This document shows positions 8,492 to 16,675 of a stretch of 38,123 bases of DNA, piece after piece (the stretch's first letter is position 1; the number at the start of each line of letters is the position of its first letter). The notes below the pieces were generated by a model. It was not told the DNA's origin. It ran no database searches and saw only the letters and a list, made by a program, of their open reading frames with translations. A program made the translations under genes and the position numbers. The stretch is from assembly GCA_023129325.1 (NCBI GenBank), contig JAGMCI010000047.1, positions 1-38,123 on the forward strand, in the 5' to 3' direction. The DNA is from Caldifarciminota bacterium (GTDB taxonomy: Bacteria > Hydrothermota > UBA3073 > JACQXS01 > JAGMCI01).

Positions 8492-9346
8492 ATGATAGAT
8501 ATTTTAATATCAATGCGTCCCAGGCAATGGATTAAGAATCTTCTTCTCTTTGCGGGGCTTATTTTTTCAAAGAACCTTTTTAATATAAATCTTTTTGGTA
8601 AAACCGCAATTGCATTCATTATATGGTGTTTACTGTCAGGAATAGTATATATAGTTAATGATATAATTGATAGAGAAGAAGATAAGTTACATCCCTCAAA
8701 ATCAAAAAGACCTATTGCAAAAGGGGATTTAAGTGTAAAAAATGCAGTTGCAAGTGCTATCTTAATTGGCATAATAACTCTTTCTGTTTCATTCTGGTTT
8801 GACCCAAAATTTTCATTGGTTGCAATTGGATATCTTATTTTAATACTTATTTATTCTTTTGTTTTACGCAATATAGTGATACTTGATGTAATGGTAATAG
8901 CTTTTGGATTTTTGCTTCGTGTGATTGCAGGAGCAATTGTTATAAAAGTTGAGATATCGGTATGGTTATTTATTTGTACTTTTCTCTTGGCATTATTTCT
9001 TACACTAAGTAAACGTAGGCATGAACTTGTGTTAATTGGAACACAAGTGAGAGGAACATTATCTCATTATTCGCCAGCATTGCTTGACCAGCTAATTTCA
9101 GTTGTTACGGCATCAACTCTTTTAAGTTATATATTGTATACAGTATCACCTGAAACAATAGCAAAATTTCATACCAAATGGCTTATTTTAACAATTCCTT
9201 TTGTGCTTTATGGAATATTTAGATATTTATGGCTTGTGTATCAAAAAAAATTAGGTGGAACCCCTGAAAGAACTCTTTTGCTTGATAAGTCTTTACTTAT
9301 TAATATAATTTTGTGGATAATAAGTGCTATTGTAATAATAAGTTAA
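8492..9346 (+). CDS. UbiA-family prenyl-phosphate phosphoribosyltransferase (DPPR synthase-like)
   Basis: 284 residues, eight or nine membrane segments. The first signature is NDIIDREEDKLHPSKSKRP followed by IAKG, the N-x(3)-D-x(3)-D...HP-K-RPIA-G pattern of decaprenyl-phosphate phosphoribosyltransferases (Mycobacterium Rv3806c type); most other UbiA enzymes lack the HP-K-RP part. A second acidic/basic region is LTLSKRRHELVLIG. The inferred reaction joins 5-phosphoribosyl diphosphate to a polyprenyl phosphate at the membrane, giving the lipid-linked pentofuranose donor for cell-surface glycans. The frame is open from GTG at 8468, but those eight codons lie in repeat DNA; ATG 8492 starts IDILISMRPRQWIKN, the usual family N-terminus. 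First gene of a four-gene plus-strand set to 13603. Confidence 0.82.
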   Translation: MIDILISMRPRQWIKNLLLFAGLIFSKNLFNINLFGKTAIAFIIWCLLSGIVYIVNDIIDREEDKLHPSKSKRPIAKGDLSVKNAVASAILIGIITLSVSFWFDPKFSLVAIGYLILILIYSFVLRNIVILDVMVIAFGFLLRVIAGAIVIKVEISVWLFICTFLLALFLTLSKRRHELVLIGTQVRGTLSHYSPALLDQLISVVTASTLLSYILYTVSPETIAKFHTKWLILTIPFVLYGIFRYLWLVYQKKLGGTPERTLLLDKSLLINIILWIISAIVIIS

Positions 9347-9378
9347 ATATTAAGTATGCTTAAGTGAAAGGAGGTAAT

Positions 9379-10413
9379 GTGAAAGTTGTTATTACTGGAG
9401 GTGCAGGGTTTTTGGGTTATCATTTATGTAAAGGATTTGTAGATAAGTTTGACGAAATTATAGTATTGGATATTGTGCCAATAAAGCCAGATGAATATCC
9501 AAAAAATGTTAAATATTTTAAGATTGATGTTCGAAATTCAGATGCGATTGATAAAATACTTAAAAATGTTGACCTTGTTGTTCATGGAGCTGCTGCATTG
9601 CCATTATGGAAATGTAAAGATATTTTTGATATTAATGTCAAGGGAACAAGAAATGTGTTAGAAGCATCAAAAAATAATGGTGTCAAGCGTGTTGTTTATG
9701 TATCTTCAACTGCTGTGTATGGTGTTCCTGAGAAACATCCTATTTATGAAAATGATGAACTTGTTGGGGTAGGCTCTTATGGAGAAAGTAAGATAGAGGC
9801 TGAGAAAGTATGTGAAGAATATAGGAAAAAAGGTATGTGTGTTCCTGTTATTAGACCTAAAACTTTTATTGGTACTGGAAGACTCGGTGTTTTTCAAATA
9901 TTATACGATTGGGTAAAAAACGGCAAAAAAATACCTATTATTGGTAATGGTGAAAATCACTATCAATTATTAGAAGTTGAGGATTTAGTGGATGCAATTT
10001 ACTTGCTTCTCACTGCTTCCCCTGCAAAGGTAAATGATGCTTATAATGTTGGTGCAAAAGAATTTGGCAGGGTATTGGATGATGTTGGTGCATTATGTGA
10101 GTTTGTAGGGAGTGGTGCTCGTGTGATGACTACTCCAGCTCGATTGGTAAAATTTTTATTAGTACTGTTTGAGAAATTAAAGTTATCTCCACTTTATAAA
10201 TGGGTTTATGGAACAGCAGATACTGATTCTTTTGTATCGATAGAAAAAATAGAAAAGGCACTCGGATGGTTACCAAAATACAGTAACGCTGAAGCTTTAA
10301 TAAGGTCGTATAAGTGGTATCTTGAACATTGCGATGAACTTCAAGGAACTGGCATAACTCATCGTGTGGCTTGGAATCAGGGGATACTTGCAATGTTTAA
10401 AAAGTTATTGTGA
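9379..10413 (+). CDS. NAD(P)-dependent extended SDR, sugar epimerase/dehydratase-like
   Basis: 344 residues. Rossmann motif GGAGFLG near residue 7, a DVRNSD acidic region, and the catalytic pair Tyr-x3-Lys in GSYGESK with an upstream Ser (YVSSTAVYG). GTG at 9379 is preferred because AAAGGAGGTAAT precedes it; the upstream GTG at 9364 would sit before the ribosome site. Extended SDRs of this type act on nucleotide sugars or lipid-linked sugars. Placed between a pentose-lipid synthase and an AftB-like transferase, a role in epimerising or reducing the sugar donor is reasonable, but the substrate cannot be read. The C-terminal 60 residues (KALGWLPKYSNAEALIRSYKW) match the usual family end. Possible alternatives: UDP-glucose 4-epimerase-like or 3-beta-HSD-like. 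Confidence 0.8.
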   Translation: MKVVITGGAGFLGYHLCKGFVDKFDEIIVLDIVPIKPDEYPKNVKYFKIDVRNSDAIDKILKNVDLVVHGAAALPLWKCKDIFDINVKGTRNVLEASKNNGVKRVVYVSSTAVYGVPEKHPIYENDELVGVGSYGESKIEAEKVCEEYRKKGMCVPVIRPKTFIGTGRLGVFQILYDWVKNGKKIPIIGNGENHYQLLEVEDLVDAIYLLLTASPAKVNDAYNVGAKEFGRVLDDVGALCEFVGSGARVMTTPARLVKFLLVLFEKLKLSPLYKWVYGTADTDSFVSIEKIEKALGWLPKYSNAEALIRSYKWYLEHCDELQGTGITHRVAWNQGILAMFKKLL

Positions 10414-10461
10414 GATTTTCTTAGTGAGTAAAAAATTAAGATAGCAATTTTAAACTAATAA

Positions 10462-12594
10462 ATGAAAACGAAAGGTAAGAGGAAAACATTCCGAAAAAAT
10501 CTGAATAAAAGAGTAATAATACAGATTTGCTTCCTATTGGTAATAATTGGTTTATTCCTTTGGAATGCATATGTATTGAAATTCATACAAGATGATTCAT
10601 ATATTACATATCGGTATGTGCGTAATATTCTTCGTGGAAATGGTCCGGTATTTAATATAGGAGAATATGTTGAGGGATACACAAATTTTTTCTGGATGAT
10701 AATTCTTACCTTTTTTGGGTCACTTGGTGCTTCTCTTGATAGTATAATTACATTGTCACAAGCTCTTGGGATTTTTTTAGGGGTGTGTACTCTCATTTTA
10801 GTTTTTTTCTTCTCAAGAAAAGTCTTTTCTTCAGGCTCTATTGTCTTAGCTGTGCTCTTTCTTGTTGCAAATGGAGCTTTCGTGTGTTGGTCAACCAGTG
10901 GAATGGAGACGGTTCTTTTCTCCTTTATGGTTACTCTGTCAATTTTTACTTATCTTATATTTAAGAATTTCAAATGGCAGTATGGAGTTTCATCACTTTG
11001 TTTTGGATTAGCCTCGCTTGTGAGACCTGAAGCCTATTTTTTATGGGGCATGACTTTTCTTCATGCTGTATTTATTATACAAAAGGGAAAAAATGATACT
11101 CATAACCGATTGATAAAATATTTATATCTCCTCTTACCATATGGAATTATAGTAGCTCCTCTTTTTATTTGGAGATATTTTTATTATGGAGCACTTCTAC
11201 CCAATACTTTTGCTGCCAAGACTGGTTTTGGTATGGGGTATTTAGCAACAGGATTTGATTCTATATGGAGATTTTTAAAACATTATGGCTTTTATGGATT
11301 GGGCTTTATACTTCCTTTATTCAGTTTGAGGAAAAAGATAATAAAACTGGATTCTCCTTATTTTTACATTACTTATATGCTTATCATATATTGTCTTTAC
11401 ATTATTGTATTAGGTGGCAATGTTGTTCAAATTCATCGTTTTTATGTCCCAATGATACCTATGTTTTACTTATTATTACAGGAAGGAATTCTTAATATTC
11501 GCTCTAACAGATGGGTGAAAACTGTAATTGTTGTTTTACTTTTGTTTTTAACATATTGGGTACCAAAAAATTACATACAGCATATGAGGATGCTTGAGAT
11601 AGGATTGGTAAGTAAGATGAGTGCCACTGGGAGATGGTTAAATAGGAAAATGTCTTCTGAGGAATGTGTTGCGGCTACTACAATTGGTGCTCTTTCCTAT
11701 TATTCGGACAAGGAGCTTATTGATATGCTTGGTCTCACTGATGCCTATATTCCAAGGCATTCTGAGCACTTGGAAGGAATTCGTGCTACCTGGAGGGAAA
11801 GACTTTATAACACGCGATATGTTTTAGAGAGAAGTCCGCTCTTTATATATTTCTCCACAGGTATCAAGCCAAGTGCCCCAGCTGAAAGGGCGCTATTTTT
11901 AAGAGAGAGGTTCAGGACAGGTTATTATCCATATTATTTCCACTTAAATAAAAACCCAAGAGGGCTTGAAACTATATACAAGAGAAAACCTTTGGCTGAA
12001 TCAATTCCGTTGACGATAGGGAAAAGTATGGACCCAAATTTTGTTAATTTGTATAATGAAGCCATAAATACACTTAAGAGAGATAAGAATAAGGCTATTA
12101 GCAAGTTTAAAGAAACGATAGAGGCTGGTCCAAAAGACTTTGCATTACCGTATGAATGGATAGGAAGAATATATGAAATGTCCCAGATGTTGGATTCAGC
12201 CTGTTACTATTATGAGGAAGCTGTGAAAATAGATGACTATTGCGTTGTAGCTCATCTAAACCTGGGTAGGCTTTTAATAAACAGAGACGAATTGAAAGAG
12301 GCTGAGATGCATTTTGCAAAAGCACTAAAGTATGACCCAGACCAATTTGAGAGTTATTGGTGGCTTAGCTTAGTATATGAGCAGTTAGGTGAAAAAAGAA
12401 AAGCTCTGGGTTTGTTAGAAAGGGCAACTGAGATAGTATATGGATTTAGCGATTTTTATCTCAGATTAGCTAAGCTTTATGTTACCTGTGGTGAATTAAG
12501 AAAAGCAGAAGGTGTTCTTTCAGCAATCCTAAAAGCGGAGCCGGACAATACTCAAGCTATGGAATTATTAAGAAAAATTCTTCACCAAAGGTGA
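10462..12594 (+). CDS. GT-C membrane glycosyltransferase (AftB-like) fused to C-terminal TPR repeats
   Basis: 710 residues. Residues 1-400 hold about ten membrane helices. The first extracytoplasmic loop has the catalytic-type Asp pair (FIQDDSYITYRYVRNIL, 42-58) followed by GEYVEGYTNFFW (67-78). This DD-Y-RY...EGYTN pattern is seen in AftB-like terminal arabinofuranosyltransferases and related GT-C enzymes. A soluble region (about 400-510) follows, then four or five TPRs from about 515 to the end (AISKFKETIEAGPKD, ACYYYEEAVKIDD, EAEMHFAKALKYDPD, KALGLLERATEI, KAEGVLSAILKAEPD). Related GT-C enzymes usually end before the TPR part, so this looks like a domain fusion that may recruit a partner outside the membrane. 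The neighbouring phosphoribosyltransferase would supply the polyprenyl pentose donor. Substrate is inference. Confidence 0.75.
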   Translation: MKTKGKRKTFRKNLNKRVIIQICFLLVIIGLFLWNAYVLKFIQDDSYITYRYVRNILRGNGPVFNIGEYVEGYTNFFWMIILTFFGSLGASLDSIITLSQALGIFLGVCTLILVFFFSRKVFSSGSIVLAVLFLVANGAFVCWSTSGMETVLFSFMVTLSIFTYLIFKNFKWQYGVSSLCFGLASLVRPEAYFLWGMTFLHAVFIIQKGKNDTHNRLIKYLYLLLPYGIIVAPLFIWRYFYYGALLPNTFAAKTGFGMGYLATGFDSIWRFLKHYGFYGLGFILPLFSLRKKIIKLDSPYFYITYMLIIYCLYIIVLGGNVVQIHRFYVPMIPMFYLLLQEGILNIRSNRWVKTVIVVLLLFLTYWVPKNYIQHMRMLEIGLVSKMSATGRWLNRKMSSEECVAATTIGALSYYSDKELIDMLGLTDAYIPRHSEHLEGIRATWRERLYNTRYVLERSPLFIYFSTGIKPSAPAERALFLRERFRTGYYPYYFHLNKNPRGLETIYKRKPLAESIPLTIGKSMDPNFVNLYNEAINTLKRDKNKAISKFKETIEAGPKDFALPYEWIGRIYEMSQMLDSACYYYEEAVKIDDYCVVAHLNLGRLLINRDELKEAEMHFAKALKYDPDQFESYWWLSLVYEQLGEKRKALGLLERATEIVYGFSDFYLRLAKLYVTCGELRKAEGVLSAILKAEPDNTQAMELLRKILHQR

Positions 12595-12625
12595 ATCTGC
12601 CTCAGGCATGAATAGACAATAAAAT

Positions 12626-13603
12626 ATGAGGAAAAAATGGTTCTGGATTGGAATAGTATTGAGCATATTCTTCTTATGGCTTGCCTTTAGAAAAGTTGAC
12701 TTTCATGAGCTTGGAGAAGCATTAAAATCAGCTAATTATTTCTGGGTAGCTATTGCGGCAGTGCTTAATTTAGCAAGTTTTTTACCACGTACATATAGAT
12801 GGAGGTTTATACTTGACCCGATAAAACATGTAAACTTTGGTAATGCTTTTGGAGCCACAACAGTGGGATTTATGGCAAATTCACTGTTGCCTGCCAGGTT
12901 GGGAGAAATTGTTAGAGCATTTGCTATAGGACATAGTGAAAATATACCTAAAAGTGCAAGCTTTGCCACAATACTGATTGAAAGAATTTTTGATATGTTT
13001 GTATTGCTTTTCTTTTTCTTTGGATTTTTGGTTATTTTTCCATTTCCAAGTGGGGTCAAAAAGGCAGCTTTTGTAGCACTTGGCATTACTTTTTTTGGGT
13101 TAGGAGTCTTGATATTGCTTAAAACAAATCCCAATTCTATATTTAAGTTGATAAATTTCGTGCCTGCAAAATTAAGAGTTAACCTTAAAGGTTTTTTAAC
13201 CTCTTTCATAAAGGGATTAGAGATATTAAAAGATTGGAAAACGATGGGCTTAATTTTAGGACAATCTATATTAATATGGGTATACTTTGCAAGTGTATAT
13301 TACATATTTTTTCGTGCCTTTAATTTTAACCTTCCAATAGGAGCAGCTTTTATAGTTATGGTAATATGTTGTCTTGGGATTATGCTTCCATCTTCACCTG
13401 GATTTGTGGGAACATATCATTACTTTGCAATATTAGGACTTTCTTTGTTTCATATTCCAAAAAGTGAGGCTTTAAGCTTTGCTATTGTAGCACATATTGT
13501 TAGTTTCTTACCCGTTGTATTCTTGGGACTTATTTGTCTTCAGAAATTAGGTCTCTCATTTAAAGAAACTAAAAGAAGTTTAACCACGAATAAACACGAA
13601 TGA
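12626..13603 (+). CDS. LPG-synthase-TM/UPF0104-type integral membrane protein, flippase-like
   Basis: 325 residues, about eight membrane segments, with the family signatures NLASFLPRTYRWRFIL (RxxRW-like), GFMANSLLPARLGEIVRAF (40-100 region) and SSPGFVGTYHYF. The family includes the membrane half of lysylphosphatidylglycerol synthase and AglD-type proteins, and it is common in polysaccharide and lipid-linked sugar loci. It follows the GT-C gene by 31 bases, where TGCCTCAGGCA forms a small palindrome, so it is probably co-transcribed. The last residues (TTNKHE) come from the dispersed ACCACGAATAAACACGAAT repeat. Transport or export of glycan intermediates is inferred only from context. Confidence 0.75.
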   Translation: MRKKWFWIGIVLSIFFLWLAFRKVDFHELGEALKSANYFWVAIAAVLNLASFLPRTYRWRFILDPIKHVNFGNAFGATTVGFMANSLLPARLGEIVRAFAIGHSENIPKSASFATILIERIFDMFVLLFFFFGFLVIFPFPSGVKKAAFVALGITFFGLGVLILLKTNPNSIFKLINFVPAKLRVNLKGFLTSFIKGLEILKDWKTMGLILGQSILIWVYFASVYYIFFRAFNFNLPIGAAFIVMVICCLGIMLPSSPGFVGTYHYFAILGLSLFHIPKSEALSFAIVAHIVSFLPVVFLGLICLQKLGLSFKETKRSLTTNKHE

Positions 13604-13725
13604 AATACGAAAAGCACACAGATAAACACAGATTGAACAGATTTTCACAGAAAGACCAGAATAAGCAAAACTTTTTACCGGAATCTGTGTCTATCGACTA
13701 AAATCAGTGAGAATCTGTGTGCAAA
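13580..13725. repeat. Inverted word-repeat element, 13.6 kb
   Basis: AACCACGAATAAACACGAAT begins inside the upstream gene. GCACACAGAT (13614-13623) and ATCTGTGTGC (13713-13722) are exact inverted ends of an arm structure that also contains AAACACAGATT and AATCTGTGTCT. It fills the spacer before the EndoQ gene. Confidence 0.7.
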
Positions 13726-13741
13726 GTTGAAATTTTTATAA

Positions 13742-14992
13742 ATGAGATTTTTTGCTGACTTTCATATTCATTCAAAGTATTCAAGAGCCACATCCAAGGA
13801 AATGAGAATAAGTTCTATATCCAAAATGGCAAAGATTAAAGGGATAAAACTTATGGGAACAGGCGATTTTACACACCCTATCTGGCTTAAAGAACTCACG
13901 GAAGAGCTTGTGCCTGTTGATGGAAACCTTTTTTCCGCCAAAGACAGACCCGCCTCCAGCGGGGGAGACACATTTTTTGTACTCACAGTCGAAGTGAATA
14001 ATATATATAATAAAAATGGTAAATTGAGAAAAATACATAATTTAATATTTGTTCCTACGTTTAAAGATGTAGATAAAATTAATTCTTTTCTTGGAAGCTA
14101 CGGTAATTTAGCTTCTGATGGTAGGCCTATACTGGGACTTGATTCTGAAATTATGGTAAAAAGAATATTTGAACTTGTGCCTGATGCTTTTATTGTTCCT
14201 GCTCATATATGGACACCCTGGTTTGCATTATTTGGGTCACATTTTGGTTTTGATTCAATAGAAGAGTGTTTTGGTGATGAGACTGAGAATATCTTTGCTC
14301 TTGAGACTGGCTTATCATCAGACCCTCCAATGAATTGGAGGTGGTCAGCACTTGATAGATTTGCACTTATATCTAACTCTGATGCTCATTCTCCTAAAAA
14401 TATTGGCAGGGAGGTAAATTGCTTTGATTGTGAGCTTGATTATTTTAAAATTATAGATGCAATTAAGTTAAAAGACCCTGAGAAGTTTAAATTTACAATA
14501 GAATTTTTTCCTCAAGAAGGAAAATATCACTGGGATGGGCATCGGAAGTGTGAAGCAAGAATATCTCCAGAAGAAGCGATGGCAAATGATAATCTTTGCC
14601 CTAAATGTGGAAGACCAATTACAGTAGGGGTGATGCATCGCTTGATTTCTCTTTCTGATAGGAAGGAGCCAAAAGAAGGTAAAATTCCTTGTAAACACTT
14701 GATTCCTTTAGCTGAAATTATAAGTAATGCTATTGGGGTTGGCAAGGAGACAGAAAAAGTATTAAATGAATATAATAAGTTGATTTATCATTTTGGGACG
14801 GAATTTAATTGTTTATTAGAAATTCCTTATGATGAGTTAAAGAAAGCGACTTTACCCAAAATTGCTCAGGGTATTTGTAATGTAAGGGAAGAAAAAGTGA
14901 ATATTTTACCTGGATATGATGGAGTTTATGGGAAAATAAGTGTATTCACAGAAGAGCAAAAAGAAGAGAAACAACAATTAAATCTATTTTAA
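13742..14992 (+). CDS. Endonuclease Q-like PHP-domain nuclease
   Basis: 416 residues. PHP metal-site motifs: FADFHIHSKYS (His8, His10), GTGDFTHP, VPAHIWTPW, and SNSDAHSP near residue 220. A zinc-finger-like segment follows (CEARISPEEA...CPKCGRPITVGVMHR). This order is that of endonuclease Q (TIGR00375 family), which nicks DNA 5' of deaminated bases (uracil, hypoxanthine) and abasic sites; it is known mainly from Thermococcales and some bacteria. A role in repair of deaminated DNA fits a heat-exposed organism. A palindrome (13949-13963) encodes RPASSGGD in a loop before the conserved strand FFVLTVEVNNIY. The C-terminal 70 residues are lysine/glutamate rich. ATG 13742 starts right at the family N-terminus. 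Confidence 0.83.
   Translation: MRFFADFHIHSKYSRATSKEMRISSISKMAKIKGIKLMGTGDFTHPIWLKELTEELVPVDGNLFSAKDRPASSGGDTFFVLTVEVNNIYNKNGKLRKIHNLIFVPTFKDVDKINSFLGSYGNLASDGRPILGLDSEIMVKRIFELVPDAFIVPAHIWTPWFALFGSHFGFDSIEECFGDETENIFALETGLSSDPPMNWRWSALDRFALISNSDAHSPKNIGREVNCFDCELDYFKIIDAIKLKDPEKFKFTIEFFPQEGKYHWDGHRKCEARISPEEAMANDNLCPKCGRPITVGVMHRLISLSDRKEPKEGKIPCKHLIPLAEIISNAIGVGKETEKVLNEYNKLIYHFGTEFNCLLEIPYDELKKATLPKIAQGICNVREEKVNILPGYDGVYGKISVFTEEQKEEKQQLNLF
13949..13963. repeat. Palindromic element inserted in frame in the EndoQ-like gene
   Basis: CCCGCCTCCAGCGGG, the same general element type as in the kelch gene, encodes PASSG at about residues 70-75 in a loop. Confidence 0.55.
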
Positions 14993-15008
14993 ATTAACTT
15001 CATTTTAC

Positions 15009-15036
15009 TTGCATTTTTGGGGTTTCGTGATATAGT
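15009..15036 (+). promoter_or_regulatory. Promoter of the RNase HIII-HIT gene; predicted leaderless start
   Basis: TTGCAT (15009-15014), 16-base spacer, TATAGT (15031-15036), then seven bases to ATG 15044. Confidence 0.55.
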
Positions 15037-15043
15037 TTTCAAG

Positions 15044-16183
15044 ATGAATTCTTGGATTGGAACAGATGAGTCGGGAAAAGGAGATTATTTTGGTGGGCTT
15101 GTAATAGCTGGTGTGATGGTTGACGAACATACAGAACCAAAACTAATTGAACTTGGAGTTAAAGATTCAAAAAAATTATCTGATAGTAAAGTTAAATTAT
15201 TAAGTAAAGAAGTTCAAAAAATATGCCCTCATTCTGTGGTTATGATTGGTCCCGAAAAGTATAACGAACTTTACTCTAAACTCCATAATCTAAATCATAT
15301 TCTTGCATGGGGACATGCACGAGTGATTGAAAATTTGCTTAAAAAAGTAAATTGTGAGCTTGTTATAACAGACCAATTTGGGGATAAAAAATATATTGAA
15401 AATGCTTTAATGAAAAGGGGCAAACAAGTAAAACTTGAACAGTATCCAAAGGCAGAAAACAATTTAGCGGTTGCGGCTGCTTCAGTGCTTGCAAGGGATA
15501 AGTTTCTTGATGGGCTTTCAAAAATTTCAGCACAAATTAAAGTTTCATTGCCCAAGGGAGCATCTGAGAAGGTAGAGCAAGTTGCCAAAGATTTAGTGGG
15601 CAATTATGGCAATACCATACTTAATGAAATTGCTAAAGTTCATTTTAAAACAACCAATAAGATTAACGAACAGAGTTACCCTGCCCTCACAGTTTCTGAT
15701 TCAAAAAGATTATGGGCTCCTTGGAGGGCAGAATATATTTATTCTCCTCAACCAGAAAAGTGTATATTTTGTGAGGCTCTTGCAAAAAAGAATGATGAAT
15801 CTTATCTTTTATATCGTGGTTCAAAGTCATTTGTGATGATAAATCTCTTTCCCTATAATAATGGGCATCTTATGGTTGCGCCTTATAGACATATAGCAGA
15901 TACTGAAAAGCTTACTTCCGAAGAAATTTCTTCAATAGTAGAACTTATTAAAAAATCTATAAAAGCTTTAAACACTACTATGAATCCTGCTGGTTTTAAT
16001 ATAGGGATGAATATTGGAGCTATTGCAGGTGCAGGGGTGCGCGACCATATTCATATACATATAGTCCCAAGATGGACAGGAGATACGAACTTTATGCCAG
16101 TAATATCTGATACAAAGATAATATCTCAATCCATTGAGGAATGTTATAAGTTATTGAAAAAAGCATTTGACAAGAATGTGTAA
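15044..16183 (+). CDS. rnhC: Ribonuclease HIII fused to a HIT-family nucleotide hydrolase/phosphorylase
   Basis: 379 residues, two enzymes in one frame. Residues 1-205 are an RNase HII/HIII catalytic core: GTDESGKGDYFGG gives Asp8 and Glu9, ITDQFGD gives Asp110, and NNLAVAAASVLARD follows. Gly-Lys-Gly and Asp-Glu are the HIII form. The N-terminal substrate-binding domain of typical HIII (about 80 residues) is missing. Residues 222-379 are a HIT domain that begins with RLWAPWRAEYI and CIFC (240-243), as in Ap4A phosphorylase-like HIT proteins, and has the HIHIH active site at 335-339 (DHIHIHIVPRW). The join (about 205-222) is short and smooth. RNase HIII removes RNA from RNA-DNA hybrids; HIT enzymes cleave dinucleoside polyphosphates or adenylates. 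An open TTG 27 bases upstream is rejected because of the promoter. Confidence 0.85.
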   Translation: MNSWIGTDESGKGDYFGGLVIAGVMVDEHTEPKLIELGVKDSKKLSDSKVKLLSKEVQKICPHSVVMIGPEKYNELYSKLHNLNHILAWGHARVIENLLKKVNCELVITDQFGDKKYIENALMKRGKQVKLEQYPKAENNLAVAAASVLARDKFLDGLSKISAQIKVSLPKGASEKVEQVAKDLVGNYGNTILNEIAKVHFKTTNKINEQSYPALTVSDSKRLWAPWRAEYIYSPQPEKCIFCEALAKKNDESYLLYRGSKSFVMINLFPYNNGHLMVAPYRHIADTEKLTSEEISSIVELIKKSIKALNTTMNPAGFNIGMNIGAIAGAGVRDHIHIHIVPRWTGDTNFMPVISDTKIISQSIEECYKLLKKAFDKNV

Positions 16184-16213
16184 TGTAAGCATTTCACATA
16201 ATACAATTTACGC

Positions 16214-16624
16214 ATGCAGTGGAAATCGCAGCCGTGTAAAGAGCACCCAAGAAAAACAATTCTTTTAATTATCTTTCTTGTGGCACTTGGTATTGGGATA
16301 TATTTTTCTTTTAGCTGGTATTGGGTTATTATTGCATATATTCTTGTTGGAGGAGGAATTTTACCTTATTTTTTACCTACATATTATTCTTTAGAGAATG
16401 AAGGAATGACAATAAAAGGAATTGTGATTGAAAAGAAAAAGCAATGGGAAGATTTCAAGACATATTATAAGGATAAGAACGGTGTGCTCTTATCTCCATT
16501 TGATAAGCCATCAAGGCTTGAAAACTTTAGAGGAACTTATATCAGATTTAACGATAACGAAAAGGAAGTAATAGATTTTATATCAACAAGAATTGAAGAA
16601 CCACAGAGAACACAGAGTCCATAA
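16214..16624 (+). CDS. Small membrane protein of unknown function, PH-like C-terminal half
   Basis: 136 residues. Two hydrophobic segments (TILLIIFLVALGIGIYFSF and VIIAYILVGGGILPYFL, about 15-55) precede a soluble part, TYYSLENEGMTIKG...WEDFKTYYKDKNGVLLS, which resembles bacterial PH-like membrane proteins (YcxB/DUF type). I cannot name the family firmly. It follows the rnhC fusion by 30 bases. The last eight residues (EPQRTQSP) are encoded by the dispersed GAACCACAGAGAACACAGAG repeat, so the original stop was probably lost or overwritten. Confidence 0.55.
   Translation: MQWKSQPCKEHPRKTILLIIFLVALGIGIYFSFSWYWVIIAYILVGGGILPYFLPTYYSLENEGMTIKGIVIEKKKQWEDFKTYYKDKNGVLLSPFDKPSRLENFRGTYIRFNDNEKEVIDFISTRIEEPQRTQSP
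16600..16622. repeat. CCACAGAG-type repeat overlapping a gene end
   Basis: ACCACAGAGAACACAGAG is the half-arm word of the dispersed element. It encodes the C-terminal tail of the small membrane protein and lies 20 bases before the ribD promoter (TTGACA at 16638). Confidence 0.6.
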
Positions 16625-16637
16625 AAACGAGAAAAAC

Positions 16638-16665
16638 TTGACATTTGTAAAATTTAAGTTAGTTT
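16638..16665 (+). promoter_or_regulatory. ribD promoter with very short leader
   Basis: TTGACA (16638-16643), 16-base spacer, TAGTTT (16660-16665), then ten bases to ATG 16676. At most a few untranslated bases are expected. No FMN riboswitch is visible. Confidence 0.5.
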
Positions 16666-16675
16666 TAAAATTAAG

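Noticed and set aside
8395-8772. 125-codon minus-strand frame
   Set aside because: Antisense to the UbiA-family gene and a repeat arm.
15017-15043. TTG start for the RNase HIII-HIT gene
   Set aside because: It would lie within the promoter, and the conserved core begins at ATG 15044.
16626-16675. FMN riboswitch upstream of ribD
   Set aside because: The leader is at most about ten bases, far too short for the aptamer.
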